From the IMG/VR virus record IMGVR_UViG_3300021963_000023, positions 62,001 through 126,000 of that record: a stretch of DNA of 64,000 nucleotides, one strand, 5' to 3'. The position numbers and the translations under genes are program-made. Shown here piece by piece: positions 24,610-33,370 of this stretch (positions are counted from its first letter, which is position 1; each line of letters starts with the position of its first letter). The notes beneath the pieces were generated by a model. It saw nothing but the letters and a program-made list of their open reading frames with translations, was not told where the DNA came from and ran no database searches. The DNA comes from a virus.

Positions 24610-26493
24610 TTATGTTAATTTACCGTGTGCTTTTAATAAACCTGGAGGTATGATCGCAACCCCACCTAATGGTGCCACAGGTATTTGTGCGTAATCTAAA
24701 CTTACCTGAACAAAAGAGTTTTGATCCATTTCTTTTTGGTGACCTTTAATTATAGATGAAAAAAACGCCACAACATTGTTGTCTTGGCCATATAAGTCAC
24801 CTGTAGGTATTCCATTAGCTTCCAACAATTCCCCAACATTCATAATTGCTCTATCTTCACTATATCCTGGAAGCATTTTTGATACCTGTAACAATAATCC
24901 AGGTATTTTTTGCGTTATCCCAACTTTTAATAAATTTAATAATTGTAAAATAGCATTATAAAAATCCTCACATGAGGCAATACCAATAAAAGGAACTAGG
25001 GCAGATAAAATATCAATTAACGCGGTTAATATTACAAGGTATCTTTTTTTAGAATTTTTTAATATTTTTTTAGCTAAATCTTTTAAAATTAATGCTAATT
25101 GAGGTTTAACTTTTGTCCAAAAAACGGTTAAAAATTTATTAAAAATATCTTTAATAATATTATAAACCATTTTAGTTAAATTCTTAATAATTGTTTGTAT
25201 TGATGAAATAGCATTGATTGCACCAGATTTTATTATTTTCCAAAGAACAACAATGGGAAAAAACATTTTTGCTGAAAATATAGACGATATTAACGCCTTG
25301 GGTAAATTCTTTAAAGCATTAAAATCTAGGTTAGCAGCAAATTGTGGATACGGTATTGATAAATTTTTACTTGCAGCGTCCTTTGCTACCTTTGATAATG
25401 CACTATTGTATAAATCGGTAATATCGGTTTTAGTTGTGGAAAAAAACGCAAACTCTTCAACAATACCCTGGTTAACTGGAATTGTAAAATTATTACAATC
25501 GGTGAATCTTAATACTTTTTGATACCTTAAGTTTTCATCATCAATGTCAATACCTTCAACATCATCAAAGTTAAAAAATGCACCAAAATCTATATCACCC
25601 TCATTAAACTGATTAACAGCATTCTGTTTTAATCCACTATTTTCTGATTTAGCACAAACAGCGCATATTTTATCAATAACTCTGGTTAACTTATTCATGT
25701 TAACATCATAGCTACTATTTGTCACATTAATACCGCCGACGGGAATTAACATTGAAAAACTATTCTTCAACACATCCGAAATTTTTGGAAACTCAATAGA
25801 TTCATAATATTTTGTAATAAACTGATCGATAGTCGTTCCAGCTCCTTGAAGCCCATCTATTTTATATTTTTGAATTGCACTGTCCCACTCTAAAGAAAAT
25901 AACTGAGTTTCATCTATTGATTTAAATATATGAACACCGCCACTAAACTTTTCATAAAATATTTTATTCATTTTTACTTTATCACCATTGGCTTGTGTAC
26001 CTTCATATATTATTTTACCTAACCCTGTTTGAGGATCTGTTTGTAACATATCTAAAAGATCAAACTCTTTTGGTGAAATTGTTAATCCACTAACCGGCAT
26101 CGCGGTTGTTGTTCCACAGTTCATATCACTGTCACTGGCAAAAAATAGTTTTCTAACATTATCTAAAAAAATAGGCTTAACAGCTTCGGTTGTTTCTTTA
26201 ACAGATTCTCTGGTAATTCTTCTTAACATACTTTCCCCGTCTTTTTGTTTTACGGGGAGGATCTTCTGTAGATCAGATGTGATTTTTTCAAATATATTTT
26301 CAACATTTGGTAATTTCTGTTTTGCCTTATCTGCATAACTTTCTAATGTACCACCAATCTGTCCTTGTAAATTTTCTAAGGTATCGTCATATTTCTTCAA
26401 TAGATCATCAACACCCTTTTTTGTATCATTGGCTTGTTGAATAATTTTAAACTTGGATTTAATCTCCCTTTGTTTACTTTTTAAATCTATCAT
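24610..26493 (-). CDS. Large putative tail/baseplate protein
   Basis: A 627-residue protein. The first 100 residues look like a coiled coil. A beta-rich middle follows, with cysteines at DMNCGTT near 124 and ICAVCAKS near 275. A long hydrophobic and amphipathic helical region (about 395-520) includes the apolar stretch ILTALIDILSALVPFIGI. That region could interact with membrane or form a buried helical core. Its ATG overlaps the upstream stop (TAATG). It is grouped with hub-type genes, so probably a tail component. No family is recognised. Confidence 0.55.
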   Translation of the reverse strand: MIDLKSKQREIKSKFKIIQQANDTKKGVDDLLKKYDDTLENLQGQIGGTLESYADKAKQKLPNVENIFEKITSDLQKILPVKQKDGESMLRRITRESVKETTEAVKPIFLDNVRKLFFASDSDMNCGTTTAMPVSGLTISPKEFDLLDMLQTDPQTGLGKIIYEGTQANGDKVKMNKIFYEKFSGGVHIFKSIDETQLFSLEWDSAIQKYKIDGLQGAGTTIDQFITKYYESIEFPKISDVLKNSFSMLIPVGGINVTNSSYDVNMNKLTRVIDKICAVCAKSENSGLKQNAVNQFNEGDIDFGAFFNFDDVEGIDIDDENLRYQKVLRFTDCNNFTIPVNQGIVEEFAFFSTTKTDITDLYNSALSKVAKDAASKNLSIPYPQFAANLDFNALKNLPKALISSIFSAKMFFPIVVLWKIIKSGAINAISSIQTIIKNLTKMVYNIIKDIFNKFLTVFWTKVKPQLALILKDLAKKILKNSKKRYLVILTALIDILSALVPFIGIASCEDFYNAILQLLNLLKVGITQKIPGLLLQVSKMLPGYSEDRAIMNVGELLEANGIPTGDLYGQDNNVVAFFSSIIKGHQKEMDQNSFVQVSLDYAQIPVAPLGGVAIIPPGLLKAHGKLT

Positions 26494-26867
26494 TATAACT
26501 CATATTTTTGACCTTTGTCGTTATCGTTGTCCCCAACTAACTTCTCAAGTAATTCTCGATCTTCATCGGTAAGTGTCATTTTACCTGGTGAGAATTTCTC
26601 TGACGATCCGCCACCCTTTTGTATAAGCGCGTTTTGAATTTTAACTAAAGAGATTTTCTTTTCAGTGCACTCATTTAGTATTTTTTGTTGTTCTTTAATT
26701 ACTGGCCCAATAACAGACATATCTTCAGATTCTTTCATAAAAGAAAGCATCTTTTTCATTATCAGTGTGGCCGTGTTTTTTTGCTCTACAATGTCATGGT
26801 AGATCTCTTGCATCAATGATAGCGCAGATTCTGTATCTATCGCTAAGTTTTTCTTAGGTGGTCTCAT
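26493..26867 (-). CDS. Coiled-coil protein
   Basis: A 124-residue helical protein (ALSLMQEIYHDIVEQKNTAT; QKILNECTEKKISLVKIQNA) with a Gly/Ser linker near residue 92. It is preceded by a TATTTATT box 3 nt before the ATG. The tail genes downstream are coupled to it by 1-base overlaps, so it probably begins the late baseplate transcript. Function unknown. Confidence 0.55.
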   Translation of the reverse strand: MRPPKKNLAIDTESALSLMQEIYHDIVEQKNTATLIMKKMLSFMKESEDMSVIGPVIKEQQKILNECTEKKISLVKIQNALIQKGGGSSEKFSPGKMTLTDEDRELLEKLVGDNDNDKGQKYEL

Positions 26868-26870
26868 ATC

Positions 26871-26878
26871 AATAAATA
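26871..26878 (-). promoter_or_regulatory. TATTTATT late-promoter candidate
   Basis: A one-base variant of the octamer on the minus strand, 3 nt before the ATG at 26867. It separates the sigma factor gene from the downstream structural genes. Confidence 0.5.
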
Positions 26879-26881
26879 GGT

Positions 26882-27580
26882 TTATTCTAAAAATCCACCT
26901 AAAACACCGTCATATAAAAGTTTATATCTTTTAAGGGATATTCTAATTTCTTTTGTTGATAATGATGTCATCTCTCTTAGAGACAGGAGGATTAAATTCT
27001 TATTGAACTTATTGCCATCACCTATTTGAAATATTTGGTCAAAATTGCTAAATATTTCTAAGAGGGCATAGCCTAGTTTTTTCTCATTATCCGTTAGATC
27101 TTCTTTTTCAATAAAATCTTCCAATTTGTTGGTTAGATTGATTATAACATTGGTATAATCTATATGATACTCATCAATTGTATATGAAAACTCAACCCTG
27201 CTTTCAATATCTTCAGATATGTCCTCATATGAAATACTCCTATTTTGCTCCTTGGTATCTTTTTGGATTGCCCCCATTAAGTAGTTCTTACAAATGGTTC
27301 CAAAATAGGAATAGGCTTTGTGGTTTTTTGTGTGATCAAACTTGTTGATCTTAGTTATTAAAAAAGACATGGTATCAGTATGAATCTCTTCAAATTCCAT
27401 GTCTTTTCTGTATAGTTTATAACGTCGAATAATTGATTCGACCATTATAATTAGGGGTTCACGTAAATATTCGTTGAATATCTTATTCCTTTCCGCATCG
27501 TCAGTACTTTCTAAGTATTTAACTACTGCCTTTTCTTGATCCTCCCCAAAATAAACTTTTTGGGTTCTTTTTCTTGGCAT
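26882..27580 (-). CDS. gp55: Late sigma factor, gp55-like
   Basis: A 232-residue sigma70-family protein. EEIHTDTMSFLITKINKFDH near 63-82, with YSYFGTICKNYLMGAIQKD near 89-107, corresponds to sigma region 2, the core-binding and -10-recognition part. Region 4 is not clear, as in T4 gp55, which lacks -35 recognition. In T4, gp55 directs host RNA polymerase to TATAAATA late promoters with the sliding clamp as activator. Here it would be the natural reader of the TATTTATA boxes. It lies between a glycosyltransferase gene (1-base overlap) and the coiled-coil gene. Confidence 0.78.
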   Translation of the reverse strand: MPRKRTQKVYFGEDQEKAVVKYLESTDDAERNKIFNEYLREPLIIMVESIIRRYKLYRKDMEFEEIHTDTMSFLITKINKFDHTKNHKAYSYFGTICKNYLMGAIQKDTKEQNRSISYEDISEDIESRVEFSYTIDEYHIDYTNVIINLTNKLEDFIEKEDLTDNEKKLGYALLEIFSNFDQIFQIGDGNKFNKNLILLSLREMTSLSTKEIRISLKRYKLLYDGVLGGFLE

Positions 27581-28365
27581 TAAATTGCATTATAATTGAC
27601 TTCTCGTTTATTGGTAAAGAAAAATTCTTTTTTAGCTGTTTCTACCCAAAATTTAGCTTCGTTTTCTACAAGTTTAGTTTTCTCATCATTTTTATATGAC
27701 CAGAATAAAGAATCTTCTCTTAGATTAACGTGTCTGTATCCTATTCTAGGTACAACCATAACCTTGGCACCATTATGTGTAAGTCTTAATAAAAATTCAT
27801 AACCAAAGGTTAATTTGATATTTTCTTTAAGACCACCATTTTCTTTAACTACTTTTGTTTTGTATAACCCGCCACTAATTTGATAGCTTTGATATTCAAT
27901 TAAAACTTCATTATCAATAAATCCTTGTTTTTCTGAAAAACCATATGCCCAAACAGATTCATTTGTGAAGTTTGTAAAATTACCCTCTTCGTCGATATCC
28001 TTAACAATTGGTAAAAAAACATCAACACCTGGATTTTCGTTAACATATTGATTAACTGACTTTAACCATATTTTTTGATATTCATCATCAATCTCTAAAA
28101 TTGAGAACCACTCAGTATCGCAACTATTAATACCTTCATTTACTTGCGTGCAGAAGTCAGTATTATTATTGTGAAGTTTATATTCAATTTCTAATTTTTT
28201 ACCTAAATCAACAGCATCTAATTTGGTTTTCAAACTTGCTGGTGCAACAATCATTAGTTTAACATCGTTGTAAAATTCTTTAGCAGATTCTACAGCTTTT
28301 TGTAACATTAAATTATAATCGTCGTTTAATTTATGTACCGGTAATATTATTGTTATATTTTTCAT
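27580..28365 (-). CDS. Family 2-type glycosyltransferase
   Basis: A 261-residue GT-A-fold enzyme. ITIILPVHKLNDDYNLMLQK near the N-terminus is the typical nucleotide-sugar-binding start, and LEIDDEYQ near 94-101 holds the metal-binding acidic cluster. SGGLYKTKVVKENGG near 168 fits the acceptor region. It would transfer a sugar to an unknown acceptor: phage DNA, a virion protein or a host glycan. It overlaps a second glycosyltransferase by 4 bases. Confidence 0.78.
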   Translation of the reverse strand: MKNITIILPVHKLNDDYNLMLQKAVESAKEFYNDVKLMIVAPASLKTKLDAVDLGKKLEIEYKLHNNNTDFCTQVNEGINSCDTEWFSILEIDDEYQKIWLKSVNQYVNENPGVDVFLPIVKDIDEEGNFTNFTNESVWAYGFSEKQGFIDNEVLIEYQSYQISGGLYKTKVVKENGGLKENIKLTFGYEFLLRLTHNGAKVMVVPRIGYRHVNLREDSLFWSYKNDEKTKLVENEAKFWVETAKKEFFFTNKREVNYNAI

Positions 28366-29432
28366 ATAGCTTCTTCTTCTTTTTTTAATTTTTCTAATCC
28401 TTTTAAAATCGTATCTTTTCTTTTAGAATTGAATGATTCAAAAATGTTAATGGTGTTATTTTTAGTGATATCTTTATTATATGGTAATAATGTATCTTGC
28501 ATTTTTTGTTTTACCTCTTCATTAATTTCAACACCCTCTAACCAAGCTAAAGAGTATGTTCCTAATAATTCAATAAGTTTACTTTCATCATATGTCCACA
28601 TACCATTCTCAGATAACCAATCAGGTTCACTCATTGGTATTTTACCAATAATTGGTACACCAGACTTCATTGACTCTAACGGGAAGGTTCCAAATGTACT
28701 ATCGTCATCTAACCATAATGAAACAAAACATTCTTTTAATCCTTCAGCAAATTCCACATTTGACATTTGAACCATGTCTCTAAATGTGATCCATCTTAAT
28801 TGTGGATACTTTAAATAAAATTCAGAAATTAACTTTCTATGTTTAACCCTATCTCTACAGCTAATGGCAATAAATGGTTTTGCTGGCGATGTTGGAACAT
28901 TAAAGTGATCTTCAATAACCGGTGGAATGATAAAAACTAAAGATTCTGGAAAATATTCTAGAATGTATTTTTTAGCCGATTCAGTTGTTGTAATGACTTT
29001 ATCAAAACCAAAATCGCTAAATCTGCTACCAATTGATAATGTATCGAACATGTATTCTTTTTGTTGAATTAACATAATTTTAGTACATCTAACATTTGCT
29101 AATTGTTGTAACACATTCGCGTAGCTCTCTGGAACAACAAGAATATCGTCAATACTCATTTCTACTTTATCTTCTTTAATTGATACCACTGGTATTTCAT
29201 TATAAGAATCTCCTAGCCATGCTGAAACCCCACTATACTTAGAATCCTCAACAAGTATCTTTGAATTCATACCCGCTTGTTTTAAGTATAATGCCATATC
29301 ATAGATATGTTTAACTGATGCTCTTGGATTACCTTTAGTGTCATAACACAAAAAATAAATCGCATTTTCTTTAGATTCAATTCTGGTTAGAGCGTCTTCT
29401 AATTTTTCGATGTTTTTTAATTTTTCACTCAT
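28362..29432 (-). CDS. GT-B-type glycosyltransferase
   Basis: A 356-residue protein with two Rossmann-like halves. The N-terminal part opens with AIYFLCYDTKGNPRASVKHI; the C-terminal half carries CRDRVKHRKLI near 193 and the donor-binding FGTFPLESMKSGVPIIG near 250-266, with the E-x(3)-G-x-P spacing of GT4-type enzymes. It is probably a retaining glycosyltransferase. It is coupled to the GT2 gene, so the two may build one glycan. The acceptor is unknown. Confidence 0.75.
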   Translation of the reverse strand: MSEKLKNIEKLEDALTRIESKENAIYFLCYDTKGNPRASVKHIYDMALYLKQAGMNSKILVEDSKYSGVSAWLGDSYNEIPVVSIKEDKVEMSIDDILVVPESYANVLQQLANVRCTKIMLIQQKEYMFDTLSIGSRFSDFGFDKVITTTESAKKYILEYFPESLVFIIPPVIEDHFNVPTSPAKPFIAISCRDRVKHRKLISEFYLKYPQLRWITFRDMVQMSNVEFAEGLKECFVSLWLDDDSTFGTFPLESMKSGVPIIGKIPMSEPDWLSENGMWTYDESKLIELLGTYSLAWLEGVEINEEVKQKMQDTLLPYNKDITKNNTINIFESFNSKRKDTILKGLEKLKKEEEAI

Positions 29433-29436
29433 TTTT

Positions 29437-29721
29437 TTATATTTCTTCGTTTATTATTCCGTTATGTATTAGGGTGTTAAAAGCCAAATTAAATGATAAC
29501 GAACCAGCACTATCTTTTAAAGAAGATAACATATCATCTTCTCCCTCGTCATCAAATTCATTTAGAACTCTATCTAACATCATCTTTATTAATTCATACT
29601 TAAAAACGTTTATTTCAATAACGTCTTTACCATCTTCGTCACTTATTGTGCCACCAGTTCTACATTTTTCGACAATACCGTCGATATCAATGTAATAATC
29701 TTTTCCGTAAAATTTATGCAT
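29437..29721 (-). CDS. Hypothetical protein
   Basis: A 94-residue acidic protein (MHKFYGKDYYIDIDGIVEKC start, then EVIEINVFKYELIKMML-type helix and an Asp/Glu-rich turn). No family is recognised, although small proteins with a YYIDID start occur in other large phages. Its start overlaps the end of the HAD-like gene by 8 bases. Confidence 0.55.
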   Translation of the reverse strand: MHKFYGKDYYIDIDGIVEKCRTGGTISDEDGKDVIEINVFKYELIKMMLDRVLNEFDDEGEDDMLSSLKDSAGSLSFNLAFNTLIHNGIINEEI

Positions 29722-30346
29722 TTAATAATTTTTGTTCATCGTTATTGAATATTATATTATTTTGATTATCAATAATAATATCACTTAATTTATTGATTTT
29801 TTTCTCATAAGTAAAGAAATTGTTATAAGTTGTTTCAAATAAAATAAACTCTTTATTTTCTGGTTTTAAATCCAAAATTCTTTTAGAGTCTGAAATCCAC
29901 ACATCCGCTTTATTCCATGCTTCGCTAATTTCTTCACTTAAAATAAATTTAATATTATTGGGCATGAAACCACTTCTAGCTAAAAAGAAAAATGTTGCTG
30001 GTTTTGCTTTAGCGAACTCATCTAAACCAATTAAATAAACGTCATGATCTTTGTAGTCAAAAACAAATTTATTAAACTCGTTATAAACATTAACATAGCT
30101 AACTGGTGAATGCCCATATAATTCCATTGGGTATTCTATATACTGGAAGTGATTGCTCTGATCTTTTGATTGAAATGCAAAATGATCTGTAAGATTTAAA
30201 TTCGTTATTGGTTCGGTAACTTTATACTCAAAAGTATCTGTTGACGCTTCTTCTTCATCAACATTTATGTAAGCATTTTCATAGTGATAATGAAACCTGT
30301 TTACAAAATTACGTAAAACCCCATCGATTGAAATATAGATATTCAT
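29714..30346 (-). CDS. HAD-like protein with altered nucleophile
   Basis: A 210-residue protein with HAD-type features. The N-terminal MNIYISIDGVLRNF matches motif I (DxDGT/V), except that the first Asp, the nucleophile, is Ser. VWISDSKRILDLKP near 150-163 fits the C-terminal motif, and YLIGLDEFAKAKPATFFFL lies near 102-120. Related phage proteins usually keep DxD, so this copy may be catalytically dead or act through binding. It is placed just downstream of phoH. Confidence 0.55.
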   Translation of the reverse strand: MNIYISIDGVLRNFVNRFHYHYENAYINVDEEEASTDTFEYKVTEPITNLNLTDHFAFQSKDQSNHFQYIEYPMELYGHSPVSYVNVYNEFNKFVFDYKDHDVYLIGLDEFAKAKPATFFFLARSGFMPNNIKFILSEEISEAWNKADVWISDSKRILDLKPENKEFILFETTYNNFFTYEKKINKLSDIIIDNQNNIIFNNDEQKLLNA

Positions 30347-30389
30347 ATTTCAAAAGATAGGGCTTAATTTAGATAAAGTAAATGAGTTA

Positions 30390-31118
30390 TTACTCGTATC
30401 TGTTTAATATTTCACCAATGATTGGATTTCTAACAATATCCTGATGTCCAAATTCAAAAATTCCTATTCCTTTAACGCCATCTAATCTTTTCTTGGCATC
30501 ATATAATCCGGATTTGGTTTTATCTTTATATTTGTCAGATTGTTCTAAATCACCAGATAGGAAAAACTTGGAGTTGAATCCAATTCTGGTTAATAATAAT
30601 TTAATTTGAGATGGTGTTGCATTTTGTGCTTCTTCAAAAACTAATATTGTATTATCAACATTCCATCCTCTCATGTATGCTAATGCTGCAACCTCAATAT
30701 ACCCCTCATCTTTTAATTGTTCTCTAGCTTCTTTACCTATAATTTTATTTAATAAGTAATATGAAGGATAAATGTACGGATCTAATTTTTCTTCTAATCC
30801 ACCAGGTAAAGAACCAAGTTTTTCTTCAGCCTCAACAGCTGGCCTAACTATGATTATTTTTTCAAATTTATTATCATCATCATGCAATAAATCTACCGCT
30901 CTTTTCATAGCTATGTATGATTTACCAACCCCTGCGGGGCCAAAACATAGTGTTATTTGGTTTTCACCTAATATATCCCAGTATATTTCTTGATTTTTTG
31001 TTAGAAATTTTTCCTTTGGTTTTTTGATAATCTCTCTAATTCTCTGCTTATGTGGTATTTTCTTTTCCTCTACCGCAACTAGTGGGTAGTTTCTTCCTGT
31101 TTTAGGTTTTAATGCCAA
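30390..31118 (-). CDS. phoH: PhoH-like ATPase
   Basis: A 242-residue single-domain P-loop ATPase. Walker A GPAGVGKS is near 59-66, and IIIVRPAVEAEEKLGSLPGG near 88-107 is the family signature. Walker B ILVFEEAQNATP is near 158-169, and a sensor-type FLSGDLEQSD lies near 187. PhoH is very common in marine and T4-like phages; it is thought to act in RNA or phosphate-stress metabolism, but its phage role is unsettled. A late-type octamer lies 31 nt upstream, overlapping the end of dut. Confidence 0.92.
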   Translation of the reverse strand: MALKPKTGRNYPLVAVEEKKIPHKQRIREIIKKPKEKFLTKNQEIYWDILGENQITLCFGPAGVGKSYIAMKRAVDLLHDDDNKFEKIIIVRPAVEAEEKLGSLPGGLEEKLDPYIYPSYYLLNKIIGKEAREQLKDEGYIEVAALAYMRGWNVDNTILVFEEAQNATPSQIKLLLTRIGFNSKFFLSGDLEQSDKYKDKTKSGLYDAKKRLDGVKGIGIFEFGHQDIVRNPIIGEILNRYE

Positions 31119-31149
31119 AGTATGTAGTTTTTAATAATTCTTTATTACC

Positions 31150-31157
31150 TATAAATA
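31150..31157 (-). promoter_or_regulatory. TATTTATA late-promoter candidate (phoH)
   Basis: An exact octamer on the minus strand, directly after the dut stop codon and 31 nt before the phoH ATG. Confidence 0.55.
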
Positions 31158-31775
31158 TCACTTAATTCCACTAGAATTAAAACCACCTTCCCCTCTTAAA
31201 GTTTCATTAATCTCTTCTGTTTTTGCTAAAATAACCTTACCCTCACCAAATACAGGCATAATTACCGCTTGAGCGATCCTATCTCCCTTTTGTATGGTAA
31301 ATGGTTCTTCCCCAAGATTAATTAACGGAACCTTAATTTCACCCCTATAATGGCTATCGACAGTTCCTGGGCTATTTAAAACAGTAATACCATTTTTAAT
31401 GGCTAAACCACTTCTTGGTCTAACCTGTATTTCGGTACCTTTTTCTAATTGAAAATAGAGACCAGTTGGGATTAAAACTCGTTTTAATGGATTTAATGTG
31501 ATTGTTTCAGAAATGTCCGCTCTAAGATCAAATCCACTATCCCCTTCGTATGCGAACTTTGGATCATCATTAGTTGATTTGTTTATATACTTAACTGAAA
31601 GTTTTGAATATTCTTCTTTTTGTGCATTATAAACCTCATTATTCAACTCATCTAATGTTAAATTAATTTGTTGTGCTAATGTTTCATCAATTGTATCATC
31701 ATCTTCATCTGTAGATAACAATTTTTCATACTCCTTTAATTTTTCTAGGATTTCCTGAAAATTACCTTGTTCCAT
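31158..31775 (-). CDS. dut: dUTPase with N-terminal extension
   Basis: Trimeric dUTP pyrophosphatase of 205 residues: it converts dUTP to dUMP, keeping uracil out of phage DNA and feeding thymidylate synthesis. The five motifs are GDSGFDLRA, RPRSGLA, the uracil-pocket GTVDSHYRGEIKV, DRIAQAVI, and the C-terminal RGEGGFNSSG that closes over the site. The usual length is about 140-150. Here about 55 extra residues form an acidic helical N-terminal extension (KLLSTDEDDDTIDETLAQ region) of unknown purpose. A small gene lies upstream in the same direction. Confidence 0.93.
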   Translation of the reverse strand: MEQGNFQEILEKLKEYEKLLSTDEDDDTIDETLAQQINLTLDELNNEVYNAQKEEYSKLSVKYINKSTNDDPKFAYEGDSGFDLRADISETITLNPLKRVLIPTGLYFQLEKGTEIQVRPRSGLAIKNGITVLNSPGTVDSHYRGEIKVPLINLGEEPFTIQKGDRIAQAVIMPVFGEGKVILAKTEEINETLRGEGGFNSSGIK

Positions 31776-31789
31776 AGAGATAATATTTT

Positions 31790-32020
31790 TTACTTGTAAT
31801 ATTCTGGAGTGTTATTTTCGTCTATAACACACTCAATTTGCATCTTAGAGACACTTAGGCTTTCGCTACCTCGGATATCACCTGAGCGATATTTTGCGGC
31901 AACAATTGTTGCTTCTTCGACCGAGTTGGCTTGCAACACATACTTAACTTTTTTAATTCTTGGGTTACCTTCTCTGTCCATTTGTTCAGTTTCGTAACCA
32001 ATTGTAATTAGATAATACAT
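31790..32020 (-). CDS. Small protein, DUF4494-like
   Basis: A 76-residue protein with the look of the Bacteroidota DUF4494 family: an opening strand MYYLITIGYETEQ, KVKYVLQANSVEEATIVAA near 24-42 (target-strand plus 'A-x-S-x-x-E-A' helix), and a closing strand. The match is by eye and moderate. The family has no known function. It is the first gene of the dut/phoH run. Confidence 0.5.
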   Translation of the reverse strand: MYYLITIGYETEQMDREGNPRIKKVKYVLQANSVEEATIVAAKYRSGDIRGSESLSVSKMQIECVIDENNTPEYYK

Positions 32021-32046
32021 AATTTTTTATATTTTAATGTTCACTA

Positions 32047-32078
32047 CTAATATATGTGATTTTATTTTATAAAACAAA
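32047..32078 (-). promoter_or_regulatory. Candidate host-type promoter
   Basis: On the minus strand TTTG (32075-32078) and TATATTAG (32047-32054) are 20 bp apart. This is one mismatch from TTTG-N20-TAnnTTTG. It would drive the DUF4494-like and dut genes. Confidence 0.35.
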
Positions 32079-32092
32079 AAAAAGGGAATAAA

Positions 32093-33322
32093 TTATTTAT
32101 TAACAATAGACTTGAAAAACTCAACCCTATCTTCACACACCTTTTTTAAAGAATATTTAACCTTAACCGTTTCATACAACCTATTTCCTAGGTCTTCAAC
32201 TAAAGCGGGGTTATCTACTAATCTTTTCATATGTTTAGCCCAATCTTTATGGTTTTTTCTTGGCGAAACTAATAGGGCATTGCCTTTGTCATTAAACACG
32301 CCACTATCAACAGCCGATACTAAATCTATGGTATATGGATTAGTTTCACTAGCAATAATGGCCTTTTTATGGAACCCAGCTTCAATGACTTTTAATTGAG
32401 ATTTACATGAGTTGAAAAATGATTCAACAAGAGGTGCTAATGACACATCAAAATAATTATAGTTCATAGCATATTTGCTAACCTCTTGTGTCCATCTTCT
32501 AACATATGGTACGTCCATTGATGAATAATCGGTTTCTTTAAATGACGTTAAATGATTTTTATACTCATCATTTAAAACTTTATAAGATTTTGTAAAAATG
32601 CTTTCGTATTTACACCACACAGTTTCATGTGGCATAATTGGCCTTTGTCTTTGCTGACCAGTAGATTTATCGATTTCTGTAACAGTACCTCTTAGATCAA
32701 AACCACACAAAACAAATTGTGTTTTATCTAAATATAAATTTTGTATACTTTCAATTCCTGATTGTAATAATTCAATATCATGTAAATGAGATGATCCACC
32801 CAACCAACCAAATCTTAATCTATCTGATTTAATTGGGTTTGATTTAAACTGTGGTTCATTTTCATCAACCGCATTAGGAAAAATAAATACGTTCTTTGTT
32901 AGCCCTAATCTTTTTTTAATTTCATCAGCAAAAAATGGCGTTGTGCATGTTACATAGTCCACTAGTTTTAATAGTTCTATCTTTTTTTCACCTACTTTTG
33001 CAACTCTAATTTGTTCATATAGTGGGTGTCTTTGATCTACAGTCCAGAAATCATCAATATCCATTATTGTTTTTATTCCTTTGGCTTTCAACCACTTAAC
33101 TCTTTCTACATTTCTTTCGTGATTAACTTGGTGAATGAAGCTATGAAAAACAACAATATCATAGTTGTTAAAAACCTCATCACGATCCTCTAAATTCATG
33201 GTGATATCCACATGAATTTCATCATTGAAATTATTACCAATATACTTAAATGGATCTAATACTCTGTATTTACCAACCCCATGAGCATCTGAAGGAATAG
33301 CTAAAATTCTTAATTTTGACAT
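32093..33322 (-). CDS. GT-B-type glycosyltransferase
   Basis: A 409-residue protein with GT4-type architecture. The N-terminal domain opens with LRILAIPSDAHGVGKYRVLD and has IKTIMDIDDFW near 84-94. The C-terminal domain begins with FPNAVDENEPQF, followed by FGWLGGSSHLHD near 171-182, and ends with the donor-binding KVIEAGFHKKAIIASETNPY. It is the third glycosyltransferase within 6 kb, though not contiguous with the other two. The acceptor is unknown. Confidence 0.78.
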   Translation of the reverse strand: MSKLRILAIPSDAHGVGKYRVLDPFKYIGNNFNDEIHVDITMNLEDRDEVFNNYDIVVFHSFIHQVNHERNVERVKWLKAKGIKTIMDIDDFWTVDQRHPLYEQIRVAKVGEKKIELLKLVDYVTCTTPFFADEIKKRLGLTKNVFIFPNAVDENEPQFKSNPIKSDRLRFGWLGGSSHLHDIELLQSGIESIQNLYLDKTQFVLCGFDLRGTVTEIDKSTGQQRQRPIMPHETVWCKYESIFTKSYKVLNDEYKNHLTSFKETDYSSMDVPYVRRWTQEVSKYAMNYNYFDVSLAPLVESFFNSCKSQLKVIEAGFHKKAIIASETNPYTIDLVSAVDSGVFNDKGNALLVSPRKNHKDWAKHMKRLVDNPALVEDLGNRLYETVKVKYSLKKVCEDRVEFFKSIVNK

Positions 33323-33370
33323 ATCTTAATATTATATGTCTAGTATAAGGGAATAAAAAATAAAAGTAAA

